From positions 171,813 through 235,812 of IMG/VR virus record IMGVR_UViG_3300032562_000004: a stretch of 64,000 nt of DNA; one strand, written 5' to 3'. Positions 1 through 5,597 of the stretch are shown here, in pieces. Source of the stretch: a virus. Under the pieces are notes generated by a model. The model made no database searches. It was not told the DNA's origin and saw nothing but the letters and a program-made list of their open reading frames with translations. How positions within the stretch are numbered: position 1 is the stretch's first letter; each line of letters starts with the position of its first letter. A program made the position numbers and the translations under genes.

Positions 1-294
1 TATTTTTTTATTAACTTGATATGGATTGGTGCTATAGTATCCAGCAATACTTCCAATAGTAATTAAAGTTACTTTTGAATCTTTTAAATCTTTTATGATA
101 TTTGCTTGTATAGTACCTGAATAGGCATTATTGAATACTATGTCCGCTGATTTCATTATAGACAAGCACTCGTCGTACTTTGTAGTTAAATCGTATCCGT
201 TACTACGACTTAACCCGATAACTTCTTCATTGGGGAATAATTCAACTATTTTGCTTCCTACTAAACCAGTATGTCCAGTGATTACTATCTTCAT
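1..294 (-). CDS. SDR-family NAD(P)-dependent sugar epimerase/reductase, cut by the window edge
   Basis: The frame opens at ATG (292-294, complement) and runs off the left edge, so only the N-terminal 98 residues are seen. Residues 6-13 (TGHTGLVG) form the glycine-rich dinucleotide-binding loop of a Rossmann fold. A YQVNK segment near residue 93 matches the SDR catalytic YxxxK, preceded by a Ser in SIAG. The family reduces or epimerises nucleotide sugars or related alcohols. It lies downstream of the terminator that ends the beta-barrel gene, so it needs its own promoter; none is obvious. The substrate cannot be told from this fragment. Confidence 0.75.
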   Translation of the reverse strand, partial: MKIVITGHTGLVGSKIVELFPNEEVIGLSRSNGYDLTTKYDECLSIMKSADIVFNNAYSGTIQANIIKDLKDSKVTLITIGSIAGYYSTNPYQVNKKI

Positions 295-308
295 TCTATA
301 TTTACCAA

Positions 309-334
309 CAAAAAAAGGACCCGAAGGCCCTTTT
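309..334 (-). terminator. Rho-independent terminator after the beta-barrel gene
   Basis: On the minus strand a 7-bp stem (AAGGGCC/GGTCCTT) closed by a TTCG tetraloop is followed by seven T. It begins about 18 bases after the stop codon at 352. Confidence 0.85.
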
Positions 335-351
335 AGTTTAACTCGTAAAAA

Positions 352-804
352 TTAGAACGAGTACTTAACACCTGCGGTTACGATGTTGCCATTGTAAGCC
401 TTAGTAATGTTATTACCTTTTTGGTAGGCATAATCAGCTACCAAATTTACATTCTTAACTACAGGATAGGCAATCCCTGCGCCAATAAATCCAGCACCAC
501 CATTACCTACGCCAGGTTTTTGTGTGTCAATAAATGCAGCTCCAGCACGAACATTAGTTTGTACGGGACCTAGTTTGATAACGTCATAACTCACAGATGC
601 TGTGTAACGATTAACATCAACAGCATTGGTAGTACTACGATCAAAAGTTCCTTGAACGCCAATTGCGCCAAATGATTGACCAACAGAAACGCCTGCGGTA
701 TCTTGTTTAGAGCCCATGTTGCGGCCACCAAAAACACCAACGTCAGTTGCGAAAGCAAAAGTAGTTGATGCTAATAATGCTACTGCTAAAATTACTTTTT
801 TCAT
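352..804 (-). CDS. Small outer-membrane beta-barrel protein with signal peptide
   Basis: The 150-residue product starts with a clear Sec signal peptide (MKKVILAVALLASTTFAFA, cleavage after about residue 19). Alternating hydrophobic strands rich in Gly, Tyr and Val follow, and it ends in ...KYSF. A C-terminal aromatic residue is the usual BAM assembly signal of outer-membrane proteins. It resembles bacterial opacity/OmpA-like porins more than any phage structural protein. A good RBS (AAGGAAC) lies 7 bases before ATG, a late-type box (ATAAATA) lies 37 bases upstream, and a terminator follows, so it is a stand-alone moron-like unit. A role in altering the host surface or blocking superinfection is inference. 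Confidence 0.75.
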   Translation of the reverse strand: MKKVILAVALLASTTFAFATDVGVFGGRNMGSKQDTAGVSVGQSFGAIGVQGTFDRSTTNAVDVNRYTASVSYDVIKLGPVQTNVRAGAAFIDTQKPGVGNGGAGFIGAGIAYPVVKNVNLVADYAYQKGNNITKAYNGNIVTAGVKYSF

Positions 805-840
805 ACTAATAGTTCCTTTATGTTTATACTACTGAACAAA

Positions 841-848
841 TATTTATT
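841..848 (-). promoter_or_regulatory. Putative late promoter of the beta-barrel gene
   Basis: The complement reads CAATAAATA, close to the T4-type late box TATAAATA. It lies 36 bases upstream of the ATG at 804, leaving a leader that contains the AAGGAAC ribosome-binding site. Confidence 0.4.
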
Positions 849-923
849 GTTTTTTTGCGTTGGCCTGCAAAAATTGCTAGGTTTTGGCATATTTTTAAGT
901 TTAATATACGCATATAATGAAGT

Positions 924-950
924 CAAAAGAATAGGGGTCGAAGCCCCTAT
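924..950 (-). terminator. Rho-independent terminator of the tmRNA gene
   Basis: A 7-bp GC-rich stem (ATAGGGG/CCCCTAT) with a CTTCGA loop is followed on the minus strand by TCTTTT. It lies directly after the end of the tmRNA coding piece. Confidence 0.85.
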
Positions 951-992
951 CTGTTATTTTCTGTTTCGACGGATAACTCCGCAAAGCAGTGA

Positions 993-1082
993 TTAAACTG
1001 CTAATGTTTGGCGTTGTGCTGTACGAGCAGAGAAACGAATTCCCTTACCTGAAACAGTTACTTCGCCTTTAGATGCGTTTGC
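993..1082 (-). other. tmRNA tag-peptide reading frame
   Basis: The resume codon GCA (1080-1082) opens the context GCAAACGC, like GCAAACGAC of many bacterial tmRNAs. The frame runs 29 codons to TAA (993-995). The tag begins ANASKGEVTV and ends QTLAV. It is about three times the common length, and is basic (four Arg and two Lys against one Glu). The end LAV replaces the usual LAA. The resume codon is inferred from this context, not measured. Confidence 0.7.
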
Positions 1083-1227
1083 ATTTAAGTTTTTCGCTTG
1101 ATTTACAGTCATCGCCTACTGTGTTGCCTCTTTCATTATCTCACCATGTCGAAACCTTGTCATCCCCACTGAAACATACTACAGCTTTTGGCCTCGCTAC
1201 CGATAACTCGGTTCGGTAATATGCTTC

Positions 1228-1290
1228 GGTGGAGATGCCGGGAATCGAACCCGGGTCCACAGCGCCTTCACTACGAAGGAATTACAACAA
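1228..1290 (-). ncRNA. ssrA: tmRNA acceptor piece
   Basis: This segment holds the TTCGATT T-loop, the 3' acceptor strand and, upstream, CGCTGTG, which can pair (with wobbles) with CATGGTG in the coding piece to form helix P2. A CCTTC/GAAGG hairpin lies just before it. The 5' boundary is set by the stop codon of the cold-shock gene at 1295. Confidence 0.75.
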
Positions 1291-1294
1291 TTCT

Positions 1295-1498
1295 TTACAG
1301 CGGAAGAATATTTGATGCTTGCTTGCCTTTAGGGCCTGCCACTACATCGAATGTTACCGCTTGATTCTCTTTTAAACTCTTAAAACCATTTGTGCTAATT
1401 GCGGAAAAATGTGCAAACAATTCCTCACCACCAGCATCGGGGGTAATAAATCCAAACCCTTTTGCATCATTAAACCACTTTACTTTACCTGTTGCCAT
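1295..1498 (-). CDS. CspA-family cold-shock protein
   Basis: The 67-residue product is a single OB-fold cold-shock domain of standard length. KGFGFI (residues 14-19) is RNP1 and ELFAHFSAI (27-35) matches RNP2. Such proteins bind single-stranded nucleic acid and melt RNA structure. A sigma70 promoter (TTGACA-N18-TATAAT, 1526-1555) gives a 30-base leader with the RBS AAGGAAG. The stop codon sits just upstream of the tmRNA acceptor piece, so the gene and tmRNA are likely co-transcribed, and an RNA chaperone would be made with a structured RNA. Phage-borne csp genes are known but not universal. Confidence 0.92.
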   Translation of the reverse strand: MATGKVKWFNDAKGFGFITPDAGGEELFAHFSAISTNGFKSLKENQAVTFDVVAGPKGKQASNILPL

Positions 1499-1525
1499 GT
1501 TACTTTACTTCCTTTATTAAAAACT

Positions 1526-1555
1526 ATTATACTACTATTTTACCTATTTTGTCAA
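1526..1555 (-). promoter_or_regulatory. Sigma70-type promoter for csp and tmRNA
   Basis: TTGACA (1550-1555, complement) and TATAAT (1526-1531, complement) are both perfect consensus, with an 18-base spacer. The start codon follows 27 bases after the 10 box. Confidence 0.85.
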
Positions 1556-1742
1556 CCAATTTGATATAAACAAGCGTAGCGTGATACTTAATATATCTAA
1601 CCACTCTAAAACTCAAATGAGCATTAGTAGGTATATTTAGTATTGATCGGTTCCGAATTGCTGGCAATGGACCACAACCTAATCTGCTCCACTCTTCTTC
1701 AGAGTAATAATACTGTTCAACTGGTTTTTTGTTCTGTTCCAT
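1527..1742 (-). CDS. Small hypothetical protein (71 aa)
   Basis: No family is recognised. The N-terminal half is polar with a YYYSEEEW segment, and the C-terminal half is basic and hydrophobic. No RBS is seen, but a late-type box (CTAAATA, 1748-1754 complement) ends five bases before the ATG, as for several other late genes here. That supports expression from a leaderless late transcript. Its end overlaps the csp promoter. The frame could still be a chance opening. Confidence 0.42.
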   Translation of the reverse strand: MEQNKKPVEQYYYSEEEWSRLGCGPLPAIRNRSILNIPTNAHLSFRVVRYIKYHATLVYIKLVDKIGKIVV

Positions 1743-1784
1743 AAATCTATTTAGTACTGGTAGGCCTTGTTACTTAAAGACATT

Positions 1785-1860
1785 TGGTGGTCCGGGTAGG
1801 ACTTGCACCCACACTCCCCGAATTATGAGTTCGACGCTTTACTTTTTAAGCTACCGGGCC
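1785..1860 (-). tRNA. tRNA with CAT anticodon (Met or lysidine-type Ile)
   Basis: A 76-base cloverleaf on the minus strand. The acceptor stem GGCCCGG/CCGGACC has one mismatch. The D-arm is GCTT/AAGC. The anticodon stem TCGAA/TTCGG holds loop CTCATAA, giving anticodon CAT. The T-arm GTGGG/CCTAC has loop TGCAAGT, and CCA is encoded at the 3' end (1785-1787). Position 1-72 is paired and the anticodon stem lacks three G-C pairs, so it is not an initiator. Elongator Met and Ile2 (needing C34 to lysidine) cannot be told apart by eye. Confidence 0.88.
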
Positions 1861-1877
1861 ATCTTTACTACATTGTA

Positions 1878-1906
1878 AGTATAACATCGTTAGCTATAAT
1901 TGTCAA
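1878..1906 (-). promoter_or_regulatory. Sigma70-type promoter of the tRNA gene
   Basis: TTGACA (1901-1906, complement), a 17-base spacer and TATACT (1878-1883, complement). The mature tRNA begins 17 bases after the 10 box. It overlaps the 3' end of the upstream coding region. Confidence 0.85.
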
Positions 1907-2258
1907 GAAATTTTTCTAGACTACCATACAAATTAGCTAATACTGCTTCTTTACTACCAAAAAAAACAATAGACTTTGGTACACCTTTAGTAGTTATAAT
2001 ATAGTAAGGCATTTGAAGTTTTCTATCAAGGTCTAGTATTGTATGCTGATTAAACTTCATAGGATCATCAATGCGATATTCATAAAATTCAAGGTCTAAT
2101 GTATCGGCTAAAGCAAACCAACCTAATTGAGTTAATCTAAGTCCGCCAGTTGGACGCAAATTATACCACCATGATACTCTAGCTGATTCTACGCTAATGC
2201 GTTGTTCTTCCGGGAGTTGATTTACTAATTGTTCTGTAAGTTTGAGTTTGTTACGCAC
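1890..2258 (-). CDS. Conserved-type hypothetical phage protein (122 aa)
   Basis: Function not recognised. The composition is that of a compact soluble protein with a tryptophan-rich central segment (SWWYNLRPTGGLRLTQLGW, about residues 29-47) and a C-terminal helix. It is the last of three tightly packed genes on the minus strand, 7 bases downstream of the 95-aa hypothetical. No signal peptide or membrane span. Confidence 0.7.
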   Translation of the reverse strand: MRNKLKLTEQLVNQLPEEQRISVESARVSWWYNLRPTGGLRLTQLGWFALADTLDLEFYEYRIDDPMKFNQHTILDLDRKLQMPYYIITTKGVPKSIVFFGSKEAVLANLYGSLEKFLDNYS

Positions 2259-2265
2259 AGTAATA

Positions 2266-2553
2266 TCAAGGATATACTTTTTCGCCTTGCTTGAGTAACA
2301 CTACGCTAAACTTATCAGTTTTGAATTGTGTGTTGAGTTTTTTGGCAAGATTGATTGCGTGACCTGGATTACTAAAACTTACTTTTTTATATTTAGGTCC
2401 AGGGTACTGAACTAATAAATTAGAAGTTTTAAGATTAACTGGTTTATTATCAAAGTAAACGGCCCATACTCCTTCCGAAGCAAGTACTTGCTCGGTTTTG
2501 TATGTTTGCTTGTTTGTAAGCTCAGCTAAAATGGTTGGCTTGGGGCGACTCAC
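2266..2553 (-). CDS. Hypothetical protein (95 aa)
   Basis: Not recognised. A small basic soluble protein with a FSNPGHAINLAKKLN segment near residues 60-74. Its ATG overlaps the stop of the upstream GIY-YIG gene (ATGA), so it is translationally coupled to it. A homing gene inserted between older neighbours usually lands between genes; the tight overlap suggests the insertion is old or was refined. Confidence 0.65.
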   Translation of the reverse strand: MSRPKPTILAELTNKQTYKTEQVLASEGVWAVYFDNKPVNLKTSNLLVQYPGPKYKKVSFSNPGHAINLAKKLNTQFKTDKFSVVLLKQGEKVYP

Positions 2554-3152
2554 TTAGAATTCCTTTTGAATAGTTCTTTTCGTGCTTCAGATATTTTTTT
2601 ACAAGTTTCTGGAGAACGCTTTTTACCTTTGTGGAGCAACGATATTTTTTGTTTGAATTCCTCACTTCGTGGAACCATTATTTGTTTAGCTCTAGCATCT
2701 TTTATTTTTTGTTTTGTTTCGTCACTATGCTTTTTTCCTAACATAGTAGGCGCTTGTTTTGCTCTAGCAGTTCGAATCTTTTCTTTACTAGACTCTGTAT
2801 GTCTATAGTTTTTACTATTTTCTCTAATTTTTTGTCTAGTGGACTCTTTTACAGTACCGTAACTACCTCCCATTAATCCATCTTCGGGTTTAATGTTAGC
2901 CCATTCTGCTGACTCGACAATTTTGTTTTCTGTAGAAAATTTTAAAGCGTATTCGACTAATGTTTCTTTATTATCGAATAGCTGACACCAAACGGTAGTA
3001 ACATCTAGACCGTGTTTATTAAGATGTGCCCGCCAGTGTACGCCAGATCCTAAATATTTGTTAGGATCCCGTATAGTTTTTCCAAAGTATTTTAGACCGG
3101 TAGTATTATGTTGCTTAATGTACAACCAGGTAGGTTTAAACGGTTTCGACAT
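2550..3152 (-). CDS. GIY-YIG-type homing endonuclease with NUMOD3 repeats
   Basis: The N-terminus reads LYIKQHNTTGLKYFGKT, a GIY-YIG variant in which LYIK and KYFGKT are the two core strands, followed by GSG and an RAHL helix. The C-terminal half has at least three basic NUMOD3-like repeats (for example HSDETKQKIKDAR and RSEEFKQKISLLHKGKKRS), which are DNA-binding modules of homing enzymes. A late-type CTAAATA box (3160-3166, complement) ends 7 bases before the ATG and there is no RBS, so the transcript is probably (near-)leaderless. It is a paralogue of the genes at 3771 and 5598. Confidence 0.85.
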   Translation of the reverse strand: MSKPFKPTWLYIKQHNTTGLKYFGKTIRDPNKYLGSGVHWRAHLNKHGLDVTTVWCQLFDNKETLVEYALKFSTENKIVESAEWANIKPEDGLMGGSYGTVKESTRQKIRENSKNYRHTESSKEKIRTARAKQAPTMLGKKHSDETKQKIKDARAKQIMVPRSEEFKQKISLLHKGKKRSPETCKKISEARKELFKRNSK

Positions 3153-3190
3153 AGTATATTATTTAGTCATAATATACCTACTTATTTCAT

Positions 3191-3403
3191 TTATTTGAAC
3201 CCACCGCCATCAATTTTAAGTTCAATAACCTGGTCCTGCTGGGGCTTTAATGCGGCTGTTTGTAGGGTTCTAAGTTCAAGTAATAGCTCGGTTAAGTCCG
3301 CGGCCATGCCTTTAGCATCTTTCATTGGCATAACAAAGTCTTTACTACCCCGAGCATCATTACCTCGAACCCGCTCAATAAATTTTTGTAAGTGTAAGCT
3401 CAA
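3191..3403 (-). CDS. Small conserved-type hypothetical protein (70 aa)
   Basis: Not assigned. The protein is mostly helical, with the segment DFVMPMKDAKGMAADLTELLLEL (residues 22-44) followed by a short strand. It starts with an ATGA-style overlap on the end of the MazG-like gene, so both are probably translated from one message. Similar small proteins occur near nucleotide-metabolism genes of T4-like marine phages (recalled, not checked). Confidence 0.7.
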   Translation of the reverse strand: MSLHLQKFIERVRGNDARGSKDFVMPMKDAKGMAADLTELLLELRTLQTAALKPQQDQVIELKIDGGGFK

Positions 3404-3774
3404 TGTTCTCTCTTTAAAAAGTTAGCTAGCTTAGGTGGTTCCCATCCCAATGGTTTAAGAATTTTACCATCTTCACGACGGCGTACTTTGCCCAGTTGAC
3501 GGTCAATTTTGGCAAAGTTAGTAGCCATTACCTCACGCCAAGCACCTTCACCATCTGCGCCCATCGAATTGATTGCTCCGATAGTAACGACAATAATATC
3601 GATTAAAGCATCAAGAGTTTCAACTTGATTTTTATTAGCAATAGCTACTTGTAGCTCGTCGTATTCTTCTGTAATCAATTTGGAGTAAAGTCTAAACTGA
3701 TCATCATTCATGCCTGAGATAGTCTGCTCGCAAGCTGTCATAAATTTTGCTGAATCCTTAAACGGGTTTGTCAT
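3400..3774 (-). CDS. MazG-like all-alpha NTP pyrophosphohydrolase
   Basis: A 124-residue helical protein with the EExxE...DxxxD layout of all-alpha NTP-PPases: EEYDEL near residue 36 and DALIDIIVVTIGA near 55-67. The family hydrolyses (d)NTPs or related alarmones to monophosphates and PPi. The start was placed at the ATG at 3774 because it overlaps the upstream stop as ATGA and follows AAGGAAAAAG; an in-frame ATG 48 bases upstream lies inside the previous gene. Phage MazG proteins are thought to balance nucleotide pools or ppGpp. Substrate unknown. Confidence 0.8.
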   Translation of the reverse strand: MTNPFKDSAKFMTACEQTISGMNDDQFRLYSKLITEEYDELQVAIANKNQVETLDALIDIIVVTIGAINSMGADGEGAWREVMATNFAKIDRQLGKVRRREDGKILKPLGWEPPKLANFLKREH

Positions 3775-4391
3775 ACTTTTTCCTTTTTCTTTAATTGTGC
3801 GTTGCGTCTTGCTTCGGACCAAGGCTTACCTTTATGCTGTGATCCATAAATCTTTTTTCTCTCTTCTTCTGTAAGAGAACTTCTATGTTGTAATGCCTTT
3901 TCTTGCATCACTACTTTTGTATCTTCTGAATGTTCTTTATCTCTAAACGGATTATTTTCCTTCATCCATTCTCTGTGTTTTTCTTTTCTTCTCTTTGCTT
4001 CTTCTTTATCCTGTTGTATCTCTTCGTAAGTCTTGCCTTTGTTTTTACCTGGCTTACCTCTGCTGGCATTGCCTATTTTAGTTTTTGCTTCTTCGGTATG
4101 ACTAAACGGACCACCATCGCCTGCTTCTGGTTTTAAGTTAGCCCACTCTGGACTATCTACTACCTGCCATAAGTCACTGTAGTACAGGCCCCAGGCTCTT
4201 ATTTCTTCATTATCTTTACACTCTTTTAATATTTCTGTATCAACATCATTGCCGTGTTTCTCGATATGAGCTGACCAACGCTTACCAGAACCTTTGTAAG
4301 TGTACGGATCTTGATTAGTCTTACCTAAATATTTTAATCCGGTTTTACGATGAGTTTTAATGTACAAGTAAATCATATTGTACTTAGTCAT
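3771..4391 (-). CDS. GIY-YIG-type homing endonuclease
   Basis: LYIKTHRKTGLKYLGKTNQDP near residues 9-29 is the same GIY-YIG variant as at 2550 and 5598, followed by YKGSGKRW and HIEKHG. A NUMOD3 module (HTEEAKTKIGNASRGKPG) lies around residues 97-114. The C-terminus is a highly charged Lys/Glu helix. It overlaps the MazG-like gene by four bases. An ATG five codons in is an alternative start. Confidence 0.82.
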   Translation of the reverse strand: MTKYNMIYLYIKTHRKTGLKYLGKTNQDPYTYKGSGKRWSAHIEKHGNDVDTEILKECKDNEEIRAWGLYYSDLWQVVDSPEWANLKPEAGDGGPFSHTEEAKTKIGNASRGKPGKNKGKTYEEIQQDKEEAKRRKEKHREWMKENNPFRDKEHSEDTKVVMQEKALQHRSSLTEEERKKIYGSQHKGKPWSEARRNAQLKKKEKV

Positions 4392-4408
4392 CGTAAAGGG
4401 TTAGTCAT

Positions 4409-4585
4409 TTATTTCTCTTGTATCTTTTTCACTTCTATACAAGCCCATCCCGATGCTGATTTAACAAGTACTCCATCATTCATTTCGCATTGGTTAGCTC
4501 TTTGTATTTGCTGATAAATCAAAAAAGGAACGGATAACAATATCAATAAAAGTATTGGCGGCCAAATTTTTTCAATTAAATTCAT
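4409..4585 (-). CDS. Small single-span membrane protein (58 aa)
   Basis: A short frame between two annotated genes. The ATG overlaps the upstream stop (ATGA) and TAA is at 4409. Residues 7-24 (IWPPILLLILLSVPFLIY) form one membrane span. The C-terminal 30 residues hold two Cys (NQCEMNDG and GWACIEV) that could form a periplasmic disulfide. The tight overlap and the sensible protein composition support it. Function unknown. Confidence 0.7.
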   Translation of the reverse strand: MNLIEKIWPPILLLILLSVPFLIYQQIQRANQCEMNDGVLVKSASGWACIEVKKIQEK

Positions 4586-5031
4586 TTAGGTAGTGCCTCT
4601 TCTTTAGTTTGAAATGGACCCTCGTAAGGGTAGCGTTGTAATACAATTAATTTAGGATCTTGCATAGCCGCCCAATGACGACCTTTCTTGACTGTGTACC
4701 AACCAGCCGCATACCAAGATTTACTTTTCTTTGTTTTAGTGTAAACTGGTAGCTTTTGTGGAACGTCCCACATAGGATTATATACACGACCTGCTGCCGG
4801 AAAGCCATGTACTATATTGGTTGTTTTCTTTTTCTCAGGTTTAATAATAGCTTCAAAAGTAACATTGATATTTCGTTCAACTAATTTAATACTTTTGTAT
4901 TGTGCTACTACTTGATTATTAATCTTAACTTGATAGCCGCCATCGCAGGCTTCAATGTTCCCTACTTTATTATTATTTTCTTGTAAAATCCAAAACTGTT
5001 TATCTATTACGGGTTTAGCTACTAGACTCAT
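4582..5031 (-). CDS. Conserved-type hypothetical protein (149 aa)
   Basis: Not recognised as an enzyme. The N-terminal half looks like a beta-rich domain (QFWILQENNNKVGNIEACDGGY). The C-terminal half is basic and aromatic (KSKSWYAAGWYTVKKGRHW, about residues 102-120). It overlaps both neighbours by four bases, so it belongs to a four-gene coupled run from 5424 down to 4409. Proteins of this look occur in many T4-like aquatic phages (recalled, not checked). Confidence 0.75.
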   Translation of the reverse strand: MSLVAKPVIDKQFWILQENNNKVGNIEACDGGYQVKINNQVVAQYKSIKLVERNINVTFEAIIKPEKKKTTNIVHGFPAAGRVYNPMWDVPQKLPVYTKTKKSKSWYAAGWYTVKKGRHWAAMQDPKLIVLQRYPYEGPFQTKEEALPK

Positions 5032-5210
5032 TTAGTCATCCTTTTTCTACATTGTTCTTTTACTGCTACAGGATAGTCGGGACTAATCTCTGCGATACCA
5101 CAATCATACTTTACTGTTACATGGCGTACATCTGCGGGCCAAAATGCTAAGGCTAATATAGTTAACAATACAGCAAATGTTACCGTAGTCCAAAACATAT
5201 CTTTAGCCAT
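5028..5210 (-). CDS. Small single-span membrane protein (60 aa)
   Basis: One hydrophobic span (FWTTVTFAVLLTILALAFW, about residues 6-24) is followed by a polar tail with two Cys. The start at ATG 5210 was chosen because it lies one base after the upstream stop; an in-frame ATG at 5228 sits inside the upstream gene. Together with the 58-aa protein at 4409 it makes a second small Cys-containing membrane protein in the same run. Confidence 0.7.
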   Translation of the reverse strand: MAKDMFWTTVTFAVLLTILALAFWPADVRHVTVKYDCGIAEISPDYPVAVKEQCRKRMTK

Positions 5211-5211
5211 A

Positions 5212-5424
5212 TTATTCTTCAACTCCAAAATGTTCTTTAATTACTCTGCCTACACCTAGAGTAATACCTTCGGCTTCTGAATTATGGTCATTGGCAACTT
5301 CGGCACATTCCTGAACAATCAACTCGGCGAACTTGGCTAAATCGTCGTGCGACATATTGCCATCGCTTAGATTATTATCAGTGATACCAGCCTGTTCAGC
5401 AAGTTGTTTAATCTTCTCGTTCAT
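5212..5424 (-). CDS. Small conserved phage protein (70 aa)
   Basis: Starts MNEKIKQLAEQAG and contains KFAELIVQECAEVA and VIKEHFGVE. This three-block pattern recurs in many unrelated phages as a small protein of unknown function. The ATG at 5424 is preferred over the more upstream ATG at 5478 because the sigma70 promoter (10 box at 5458-5463) lies downstream of the latter. The leader then carries a weak RBS (GGGAAT). Confidence 0.8.
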   Translation of the reverse strand: MNEKIKQLAEQAGITDNNLSDGNMSHDDLAKFAELIVQECAEVANDHNSEAEGITLGVGRVIKEHFGVEE

Positions 5425-5457
5425 TGCTTTAATTCCCAAATTTAATTGTATGCTACT

Positions 5458-5486
5458 ATTGTAACAGAATTTAACCATACGGTCAA
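5458..5486 (-). promoter_or_regulatory. Sigma70-type promoter for the 5424-4409 run
   Basis: TTGACC (5481-5486, complement), 17-base spacer, TACAAT (5458-5463, complement). It starts a run of coupled minus-strand genes and lies back to back with the plus-strand homing cassette. Confidence 0.75.
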
Positions 5487-5529
5487 CTATTTTGGTAACC
5501 TAATAAAATTAACGAAAGATAAATATGAA

Positions 5530-5580
5530 CTAAATAAGTGTAGTTCGCGATCCTGGCAGATCCAACTACTCTAACAGTTA
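5530..5580 (+). promoter_or_regulatory. Late-type promoter and 5' stem-loop leader, copy 1
   Basis: CTAAATA (5530-5536) is followed at once by AGTGTAGTTCGCG, an inner stem GATC/GATC with loop CTGGCA, and CCAACTACTCTAA. The outer stem GTAGTT/AACTAC pairs 5540-5545 with 5564-5569. The same leader occurs at 36963-37010 and, on the minus strand, at 31026-31072. Confidence 0.7.
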
Positions 5581-5597
5581 AAAAGGAACTATTAGCA

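Larger units (their letters stand above)
953..1290 (-). ncRNA. ssrA: Circularly permuted (two-piece) tmRNA, ssrA
   Basis: tmRNA rescues stalled ribosomes by acting as alanyl-tRNA and then as a short mRNA. Here the order is permuted. Transcription first reaches the acceptor piece (T-arm CCGGG-TTCGATT-CCCGG at 1238-1254, then CATCTCC plus discriminator A at 1230-1237). A 59-base spacer follows, and then the coding piece opens with GGGGATGACAAGGTTTCGAC at 1167. GGGGATG pairs with CATCTCC to form the seven-base acceptor stem, including the G-U pair at position 3 that is typical of tmRNA. The first bases after the discriminator are CCG, so the final A of CCA must be added after processing. The coding piece carries a tag frame (1082-993) and ends at a terminator. 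Exact piece ends are approximate. A cold-shock gene lies directly upstream and probably shares its promoter. Confidence 0.88.
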
